This document shows, one piece after another, positions 1 to 5,700 of a DNA stretch of 16,476 bases (position 1 is its first letter; every line of letters begins with the position of its first letter). Source of the DNA: Candidatus Glassbacteria bacterium RIFCSPLOWO2_12_FULL_58_11 (GTDB taxonomy: Bacteria > Gemmatimonadota > Glassbacteria > GWA2-58-10); assembly GCA_001780825.1 (NCBI GenBank), contig MFIX01000222.1, positions 6,266 through 22,741 of the forward strand. Direction: 5' to 3'. The notes below the pieces were generated by a model. It worked only from the letters and a program-made list of their open reading frames with translations. It was not told the origin of the DNA and ran no database searches. The translations under genes were made by a program, and so were the position numbers.

Positions 1-1467
1 CGAGCCGCGGGCCGCTTTTTCCCACTCCTGCTCTGTGGGCAGGCGCTTACCGATCCAGCGGGCGTAGGCCGAAGCGTCTAGCCAGCTTACGTAAACAACC
101 GGGTAATCATCCATGCCCGCCGGGTAGGTCCCGTCGGTCCAATTCAGCGGCGGACTGTGGTCCGTGCTTTCGATAAAACTTTTATACTCGTGGTTGGTGA
201 CCTCGTGGCGGTCAATATAGAAAGAATCGAGATAGACCCACTGTTTCGGCAGCTCGCGGTTGAGCATCGTGTTACTGCCGAAATCCACCTTGATCTCGCC
301 GATTTCCCTGTCGCTGCTGCCCCGGCTGAACTCTCCGGCGGGTATTTTGACCATGTCGTATTGCGCGATTACTTCCCTCCGCTGCTGAACGAGCGAGTCC
401 TCGGGGGAAATATCCATGATTTTCAGATAGTAAACCAGCGCAGCGGTAAAATCTTTCTTGCGGAAAAGGTCCTCCGCGGCCACTCTGAAATAGCGGGCCT
501 GCTCGATTTTCTTTTTCCGCTGCTGCTGTTCCTCCCGGCGCTTCTGCTCGACCTCGGCCCTCTGGCTGGCCTGGCTGACGCGCATTTGCCGCAGCCTGCC
601 CACCAGGGCGAGCATCTTGTCGTTCTTTTGCCTCCCCTCCAGGGCAGCCGGGTCGTTCTTGACAAAATTATCGAGCAGGTAATTGTAATAAACGTTGGAC
701 TTGGCAAACTGTCCCTGGCGGTAGTACTGCAGCGCAATAGCATAGTAAAAATCCGGCGGCCGGCCTCCGCTAATCGGATCCAGCGGAATCCCGGATTCGA
801 CATCCATCAAATCGATCAGCTCGAATATTTTTTCGAAGGCTTGCGGTTCATTCGGGTCGATCTTCAGTATCCGGTCACAATAGATGAAGGCGTAGGCAAA
901 ATTTCCCTGGTTCAGTTCCCGCTCCGCCCAGCTCATATAGTCGCGAATCATCACCCTTTTCATCTCAAGAGCCAGACGGTTCCCGGGATCGCGCTCCAGG
1001 ATTTTCCGGCATTCCGCCAGGCAGTTGGCGCTGTCCGGTTCCGTATACTGACGAACCGCGAAATAGTTCCGGGCATTCTCCTCCATCTCGCGGACGACAT
1101 CCACTTTTTCGAGGATCTGCGGACTGAGAGTCCCCTCGATATCGACAAACTGCTCCAGCTCGAGTGTATCCATCAGGGCGGTCACTTTGGCCAGGCAACT
1201 GGTGTCACTGACCCCAATGACCTGAATTTCAGCGACATTGACCGTATTCTTGCTCTGGTCGAACCTGAATACTGTGCCCCGCAGTCCCTGCCGGACGCCA
1301 TGAATACTGCCCAGGTTGATCGCTACAATCTTATCCATGATGCCGGTGATCTTTCCCAGGCGGCTGCCGGCAGGAAGCGGTTCGCCAAAGAGCAGCAACA
1401 GGACCGCGATGAGCGGCAGAACTACGAATTGCCTTATTTTTCGGACTCCGCTTTGCATCTTCACCAT
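1..1467 (-). CDS. Secreted TPR + FGE-sulfatase (SUMF1-type) domain protein, 3' end cut by window
   Basis: The frame is open from the ATG at 1467 to the window edge (489 residues visible). Residues about 12-28 form a hydrophobic signal segment with no lipobox Cys, so export to the periplasm or surface is expected. Residues about 34-97 ('LGKITGIMDKIVAINLGS' then 'GVRQGLRGTVF') look like the small beta-barrel seen at the C-terminus of FlgT-like proteins; this is inferred from pattern only. Residues 130-270 and 325-365 are TPR-like helices, with a charged Q/E/K/R-rich coiled coil at 300-325. From residue 370 ('YDMVKIPAGEFSRGS') an FGE-sulfatase domain begins, including 'FYIDRHEVTNHEYK' (416-429), 'PVVYVSWLDASAYARW' (456-471) and 'KRLPTEQEWEKAARG' (474-488). 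The C-terminal part, where a formylglycine-generating enzyme carries its active cysteines, is outside the window, so enzyme or mere fold cannot be decided. It starts 20 nt after the PHP gene stop, so it is probably the last visible gene of that operon. ATG 1458 is an alternative start. Confidence 0.88.
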   Translation of the reverse strand, partial: MVKMQSGVRKIRQFVVLPLIAVLLLLFGEPLPAGSRLGKITGIMDKIVAINLGSIHGVRQGLRGTVFRFDQSKNTVNVAEIQVIGVSDTSCLAKVTALMDTLELEQFVDIEGTLSPQILEKVDVVREMEENARNYFAVRQYTEPDSANCLAECRKILERDPGNRLALEMKRVMIRDYMSWAERELNQGNFAYAFIYCDRILKIDPNEPQAFEKIFELIDLMDVESGIPLDPISGGRPPDFYYAIALQYYRQGQFAKSNVYYNYLLDNFVKNDPAALEGRQKNDKMLALVGRLRQMRVSQASQRAEVEQKRREEQQQRKKKIEQARYFRVAAEDLFRKKDFTAALVYYLKIMDISPEDSLVQQRREVIAQYDMVKIPAGEFSRGSSDREIGEIKVDFGSNTMLNRELPKQWVYLDSFYIDRHEVTNHEYKSFIESTDHSPPLNWTDGTYPAGMDDYPVVYVSWLDASAYARWIGKRLPTEQEWEKAARGS

Positions 1468-1487
1468 TCCAAACCCGGACCTACCGG

Positions 1488-2246
1488 TCAACCGGAGTTT
1501 CTCGAATCCAGGATCGTTTCCGTAAATTCCGGCACGGCTTGTTTCCGGGACCTGCGTTTCAGAGTATTATCCAGCAGTTTGCCTGCCAATCCGGGTACGA
1601 TCCATTTGATCGTACGGATCAGGGCGAGCGGATCGAGGGGACTGGTCACCATCTGCACCGCCCCGCCGCGCAGGGCGGAAAATACGCCCTCGGGGCTGCG
1701 CTCGCCCAGCAGCAGGGAATAGCTCCTGCCGAATTGCCAGAGCATGTGGCTGTCCGAAAATGAGGCCATCGGCAGCCCTTCTTTTTCCGCGACGCTGACC
1801 GCCAGCCGGTTGAAATTGATCAGCCGGGTATAGCAGTGGCAATATTCCAGCACATCGAACAAATCGAGACAGGCGAACAGGCTCTTGCCCAGTCCGCGGG
1901 ACGCCGGGAAAAACGGGTGCGGGGCGATCAGCAGAGTCTCCGCGCGTTTCAGCTTGTACAGGTCTTTAAGCTGTTTGACCTGCCGGACGCCGCTCAAATC
2001 CCCGAGGATCAGGACATGCCGCCCTTCCACGGTAAGCTCGACACCCGGGAGCAGCAGGATCTCCAGTTTGCTCGCGTAATCACTGAGCTTCCGGTTGAAA
2101 GTAAACGTATCGTGGTTCGTGATGGAGATCACATCGAAGCCCTGACGATGGGCCTCATCGAGCAAGCGGTACGCATCATGTTCTATATTTTCACTGCGAT
2201 CTTCAGCCGTGTGAAGATGCAGGTCGGCTTTCAGTATCTCGTTCAT
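1488..2246 (-). CDS. PHP-domain metal-dependent phosphoesterase
   Basis: 252 residues from ATG 2246. The longer in-frame start at 2279 would overlap the preceding gene, so I prefer 2246, which leaves 4 nt after that gene's stop. All PHP metal-site motifs are visible: DLHLHT (8-13), NHD (44-46), PGVEL (67-71), APHP (108-111), a histidine at 137 and SDSH (164-167). The length and the region after the last motif fit the stand-alone PHP proteins that cleave phosphoesters in small nucleotides or RNA ends (YciV/RNase AM-like) rather than the PHP domain of DNA polymerase III. The exact substrate cannot be read from the sequence. There is no signal peptide, so it acts in the cytoplasm. It sits between a membrane-protein gene and the secreted FGE protein gene, with near-zero spacing, implying co-transcription and translational coupling. 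Confidence 0.9.
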   Translation of the reverse strand: MNEILKADLHLHTAEDRSENIEHDAYRLLDEAHRQGFDVISITNHDTFTFNRKLSDYASKLEILLLPGVELTVEGRHVLILGDLSGVRQVKQLKDLYKLKRAETLLIAPHPFFPASRGLGKSLFACLDLFDVLEYCHCYTRLINFNRLAVSVAEKEGLPMASFSDSHMLWQFGRSYSLLLGERSPEGVFSALRGGAVQMVTSPLDPLALIRTIKWIVPGLAGKLLDNTLKRRSRKQAVPEFTETILDSRNSG

Positions 2247-2250
2247 CTCT

Positions 2251-2892
2251 CTATTCCGTGTTAAGCGCCAAATATTCATCCTCGTAAAAACGATCCCAGA
2301 GGGAAATTTCGTATGCCTTGCGGGTGCCCGATTTGTCCATGTCGCTTTCCACCGCCTTTTTACCCAGCTCGACCATCTTTATCAGCAGCCTGAATTTTGC
2401 CTGCTTTTCCTTGAGCTCTTTCTCGGCCAGCGCCTTTCTGAACCGGTTGTGGGCCAGCCTGAACCAGGCTTTTTCCTGTTCGGGGGTCAGCTTTTCAAAA
2501 ACCGCCGGGATGGCCGATTCTTTCCCTTCGGAAGATTGAGGCGCCGCCTTTAAAGTTTCTTCTTCTTTTTCGAAATTCAGTTCCACTTCCAGGCTTTCCG
2601 GGTCCTCCGGATTATCGATCTGATATTTTATCCGGCCGGCAGTCAGCAATTCGATCACAGTTACAAGCTGCTCAGGGCGGATTTTCTGTTTCACCAGCAG
2701 AGCGAGCCTATCAAAATCCACGCCGACAGTGGCCAGCGGTATCCTTTTGTCGAGGATAAGCTCTTTGCATTTCAGTTTTCTCTCGTGTTCGAACTTCTGC
2801 TTCCGCTGGTTCAATCTCATCCAGATATAAAGAGCCAGTAACAGCAGGATCATTCCAGACATCGCCCAGAGCTCAAAGGATTGGAAAAGCAT
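2251..2892 (-). CDS. Single-pass membrane protein with cytoplasmic charged domain, family not recognised
   Basis: 213 residues from ATG 2892. I chose it over ATG 2907 because GAGG lies 7 nt before 2892, while 2907 has no good ribosome site. Residues about 8-25 are one hydrophobic helix ('MSGMILLLLALYIWM'), followed by an R/K-rich stretch (MRLNQRKQKFEHERKLK) that should keep the rest in the cytoplasm. Residues about 45-95 are an ordered-looking helical part ('LATVGVDFDRLALLVKQK'), about 95-125 an acidic linker, and 130-190 a long charged helix likely to form a coiled coil. No enzymatic motif is seen. It starts 24 nt after the ATPase gene stop (2917) and ends 4 nt before the PHP gene start. It could be a membrane anchor or adaptor for its neighbours; that is inference from the arrangement only. 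Confidence 0.8.
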   Translation of the reverse strand: MLFQSFELWAMSGMILLLLALYIWMRLNQRKQKFEHERKLKCKELILDKRIPLATVGVDFDRLALLVKQKIRPEQLVTVIELLTAGRIKYQIDNPEDPESLEVELNFEKEEETLKAAPQSSEGKESAIPAVFEKLTPEQEKAWFRLAHNRFRKALAEKELKEKQAKFRLLIKMVELGKKAVESDMDKSGTRKAYEISLWDRFYEDEYLALNTE

Positions 2893-2916
2893 ATTTTTGC
2901 CTCGCATTCCGTTCTT

Positions 2917-5268
2917 TCATTCACCGGCCGCCGCGGCGGAAGCCGGATCCGGCGCTTTGCAGGCAAGATAGCGCCGCAGAGATTCCGACAGCGGCCGGGC
3001 CACGGACACTTTAAAGGGCAGCGAAATCCGGTAGATGCCCCCGGCGGTGTACAAGATAAACTGGCAGAGCAAAGGCGTGTCTTTTTTTCTTAATTCTTCC
3101 ACCTCAACCTTTTCGATACTCTCGTACGCCACCTCTTTCTGACTGTCGGAGAAAATGAGCCGGAGCCGGGAGCCGGTAAAAATGATACCGCAACGGGTGG
3201 TGAATGATCCTTCCCGGTCCCCATCACTGAACTGAACCACGGCGCTCCGGCCCAGGAGACGGCCGAGGGGGAAAAAGAGCAGGTCCGAGTTTTCGGGGTC
3301 CGGAACCTTTTTCTGCTGAAGATAATTATTATTTCGGATATATTTGCGCAGGTTTAGCGCCTCCAGCTCATCGAGCAGCCGCTCCTCGGCAGTGCTTTCC
3401 AGCGGTTGGAGATTGCGGCGCACCCGCTCATCCGGGTTTTCTCCTTCCTCTCCAGCTCCGTTCACTGCGGCCTTCTGGGAGCCGGCACCCGCCGGAAGCG
3501 CGTCGACGGCCGCCTGATCCGCCAATGGACCGCCTTGCTCCGCCGCCAGGGAGCCAGCCGGTTCGGATTCAGCCTCTTCAATAAGCTTTTCACCGCAGTT
3601 CGGGCATTCCGCGATTTCGCGGGCCAGCTCCAGACCGCAGAACGAACACTTGATGAAATCGCCGGCGGCTTCCTCCGCGGCCTTGTGCTGAATCGTCGGT
3701 TCGACTGGCGGAGTATCCTGCTTTTCGACAGTCTCGCCATTGAGCTCCGGGAAAGCCGCATCGAGGATGAATTTCAGTTTAGCCCCGGCCTCCGGCTCCG
3801 GACGAACAAGCGGTTCCCAGGCCAGCTCTTCCGCTGGCTCCTCCGCCGTCGGTTGCTCAAGAATTGTCTCGACTGTATCTGGCAGCGCGAATTCTTCCTG
3901 CTGCGAGACCGGTAGGGCTGTTTCGGCGGCTCCCGATTCTTCCGTCTCAGCAACTGACTGCGACTCTGCCTCGACCTCGAGCGGCGGCGCGGCCGCCTCC
4001 GCCGGCTCCTCGACCGGCGAGACTTCCTCGACCACAGGCCCCGCGGCTGATTCCGCCGCAGGCGGAATATCCTCTTCGACCGGCGCTCCTGCCGGCTCAA
4101 CTTTAGATGGAGCGGCCTCTGAAACCGGTTCCGCAGCCGGCGGACCCGCTTGCGCGGCTGAGGAGGCCGTGTCCCTCTTCCTGCCGGCCGCGGGCCTTTT
4201 CATCCGCCGCGTGCCGGGTGAAAGTCTTTCCACGGGCGGAGACAGCGCCTGATCCGCTATTGCAATTTCGGAGCCCATCGAAGCTGCCAGGTCCTGTCCG
4301 CAATTGTGGCAGAACCGGGCCTCACTTTCGACAGCGGCGCCGCAGGCCTGACAAGTGTTCCGTTGTCCGGGGTCCAGGATCGCCGCTTCAGTGGAAGAAA
4401 ATGACTTCAGGAAATGGAAATAATGGTATGCGCCATCCGTACGGTTCATATCGCTGCAGGCTTGGCTCACCGAGACAAAATCGACCTGCGGGGAAAACCG
4501 GCTGTGCGCGATCACCAGCGCCAGGTCGGCTACGGAGCAGATCACGCGCGGACAGCCTTTGGAAAAGTTGTAGATCCCGGTATAGCCATCCTCGCTGAAA
4601 ACATCCCGCCCGGGAGGATTACCGGCCATTCGCAGACGGTGGCGGATAAGCTCGCGGGTATCCTCCAGATTGAGGTTACGCAGGAAAAACCGCACCGGCA
4701 GCCGCTGGTAGAACTCGGGCATGGCCCGAATGGCCTCATCCAGCGGTCTCTGCCCGGACAGCACGAAAGTCAAAAGGAAAGCATCGGAAACACAGAAATT
4801 CAGCAGAATACGCAGTTCCTGCAGCAGGTCCGGCCGGTGGCAGAGCATCTGCCCCTCGTCCAGCATGACCAGGCATTTTTCCTGATTGCGGTGGCTGTCC
4901 AGCAGGAAGGCCCGCAGTTCGTTAAGCAGAGCCAGCTTATCCGTAGTATTCGGCCGGAGGCCGAGCTGGCGGCCGATTTCAGCCACCATCTGGTTGGGAG
5001 TCAGGGTCGGATGATCGATGAAAACCGTCCGGCAGCGCCCCTGGTACTGCTGGTCGAGCTCCTTGCGCAGCCGCGCCAGCAGGCTGGTTTTTCCATCCCC
5101 GGCATTCTCGCTGATCAGCAGCGCTCCCCCCTTGTTGGAGAGCACGGCATATTTCAGACGGATCAGACCCTCCTGATGCTGCTTGCTCATATAGAGCATA
5201 TCAGGGTCCGGGGTCAGCGAAAATGGAGGCTTGTTCAGGGACCAGTATTTGAGATACTCAGGCAACAT
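2917..5268 (-). CDS. ExeA/GspA-like AAA ATPase with two zinc ribbons and C-terminal PH-like domain
   Basis: 783 residues from ATG 5268. A TTG 60 nt upstream is possible, but residues 1-23 (MLPEYLKYWSLNKPPFSLTP) already match the usual ExeA start, 'Y...L..PPF.LTPDP'. The P-loop is ENAGDGKT (54-61), with Glu where the first Walker A Gly is normal; Walker B is CLVMLDEGQ (132-140); a sensor-like LSGQ lies at 170-173. After the AAA part (to about 280) come zinc ribbon 1 (C306, C309, C320, C323), a Pro/Ala/Glu-rich disordered linker (about 340-500), zinc ribbon 2 (C541, C544, C555, C558), a second linker and a beta-rich C-terminal domain (about 660-770) resembling bacterial PH/GRAM-like domains. 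ExeA proteins use ATP to help insert or assemble type II secretion or pilus secretins in the envelope, but classical ones carry a membrane helix and a peptidoglycan-binding domain, both absent here. Hence a cytoplasmic, perhaps regulatory, role is as likely. It is first in the four-gene minus-strand operon. Confidence 0.87.
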   Translation of the reverse strand: MLPEYLKYWSLNKPPFSLTPDPDMLYMSKQHQEGLIRLKYAVLSNKGGALLISENAGDGKTSLLARLRKELDQQYQGRCRTVFIDHPTLTPNQMVAEIGRQLGLRPNTTDKLALLNELRAFLLDSHRNQEKCLVMLDEGQMLCHRPDLLQELRILLNFCVSDAFLLTFVLSGQRPLDEAIRAMPEFYQRLPVRFFLRNLNLEDTRELIRHRLRMAGNPPGRDVFSEDGYTGIYNFSKGCPRVICSVADLALVIAHSRFSPQVDFVSVSQACSDMNRTDGAYHYFHFLKSFSSTEAAILDPGQRNTCQACGAAVESEARFCHNCGQDLAASMGSEIAIADQALSPPVERLSPGTRRMKRPAAGRKRDTASSAAQAGPPAAEPVSEAAPSKVEPAGAPVEEDIPPAAESAAGPVVEEVSPVEEPAEAAAPPLEVEAESQSVAETEESGAAETALPVSQQEEFALPDTVETILEQPTAEEPAEELAWEPLVRPEPEAGAKLKFILDAAFPELNGETVEKQDTPPVEPTIQHKAAEEAAGDFIKCSFCGLELAREIAECPNCGEKLIEEAESEPAGSLAAEQGGPLADQAAVDALPAGAGSQKAAVNGAGEEGENPDERVRRNLQPLESTAEERLLDELEALNLRKYIRNNNYLQQKKVPDPENSDLLFFPLGRLLGRSAVVQFSDGDREGSFTTRCGIIFTGSRLRLIFSDSQKEVAYESIEKVEVEELRKKDTPLLCQFILYTAGGIYRISLPFKVSVARPLSESLRRYLACKAPDPASAAAAGE

Positions 5269-5351
5269 CGTGAAGGCGAGTCCACGTTCAGCCGGTAGCT
5301 GTAGTAATATAACTATTTGAAATATCAACAGTTATTCTGATGCTTATAACC

Positions 5352-5380
5352 ATTTTATTCCAAATTGTCCCGGCTGTCAA
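5352..5380 (-). promoter_or_regulatory. Sigma70-type promoter for the ExeA-like ATPase operon
   Basis: On the minus strand TTGACA (5380-5375, 6/6) is followed after exactly 17 nt by TAAAAT (5357-5352, 5/6). Transcription would start near 5345 and give a leader of about 77 nt before ATG 5268. The -10 element covers the stop codon of the small ORF upstream. The following sequence is AT-rich, as expected of a promoter region. Confidence 0.68.
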
Positions 5381-5510
5381 GCGGCGCCGATGAGATCGAG
5401 CGCCGAAGCAGGTGGACGAAAAGCCTGTCGTAGAAGCGCGACTTACGCCGGTCGCCGAGCAGCGAATAGAGGTGCACGCAGGTCAGGGCGACTTCTGGAT
5501 CCATAGGCAT
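5355..5510 (-). CDS. Possible small protein, 51 aa, unknown function
   Basis: ATG 5510 is preceded by AGGAG with a 6-nt spacer, one of the best ribosome binding sites in the window, and opens a 51-codon frame ending at 5355. The peptide begins MPMDPEVALTCVHLYSLLGD and then is rich in Arg, Leu and Ser, with a helical, TPR-like look and no signal or membrane segment. It lies 86 nt upstream of the ExeA-like ATPase gene on the same strand, and the promoter of that gene is embedded in its 3' end. It could be a true small gene, a leader peptide, or chance. I recognise no family; only the ribosome site and position support it. Confidence 0.42.
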   Translation of the reverse strand: MPMDPEVALTCVHLYSLLGDRRKSRFYDRLFVHLLRRSISSAPLDSRDNLE

Positions 5511-5619
5511 GTTCAGCTCCTGAAAGAAGATGGTCACCCGGAAAGATAGCAATGTTCATGCCAGGGTTATCCAGTTTTCCGGCGCGAAACAGCGCGATGA
5601 GAATAAAGGATTCAACTCC

Positions 5620-5648
5620 TTGTCCTTCGCAGGGCTAGAGTATATATT
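5620..5648 (+). promoter_or_regulatory. Candidate sigma70-type promoter for the GAF-GspE gene
   Basis: TTGTCC (5620-5625, 4/6) and TATATT (5643-5648, 5/6) are separated by 17 nt, in an AT-rich stretch. The start would be near 5655, with a leader of about 45 nt that ends in GGAG 6 nt before ATG 5701. Confidence 0.42.
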
Positions 5649-5700
5649 AAAAATGTAAATTCACTGGGCATTCGTTTTACCTGAACCTGCGGAGATTTTA

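Noticed and set aside
157..1722. Long plus-strand open frame (521 codons) across the FGE and PHP genes
   Set aside because: The minus strand here encodes clear FGE and PHP motifs with a signal peptide and ordered operon spacing. The plus frame is an antisense shadow of GC-rich codon use, with no recognisable domain.
3560..4250. Low-complexity GAA/GCC/CCG-rich stretch as a possible DNA repeat
   Set aside because: No regular repeat unit is present; it is codon-level bias encoding a disordered acidic linker.
3740..4252. Ser/Ala/Gly-rich plus-strand frame resembling a secreted repeat protein
   Set aside because: It is the mirror of the Pro/Ala/Glu-rich linker in the ExeA-like ATPase, where Glu and Ala codons read as Ser and Gly on the other strand.
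4414..5298. Plus-strand open frame of 294 codons opposite the AAA domain
   Set aside because: The minus strand carries the P-loop, Walker B and the ExeA N-terminus; no domain is seen in the antisense frame.
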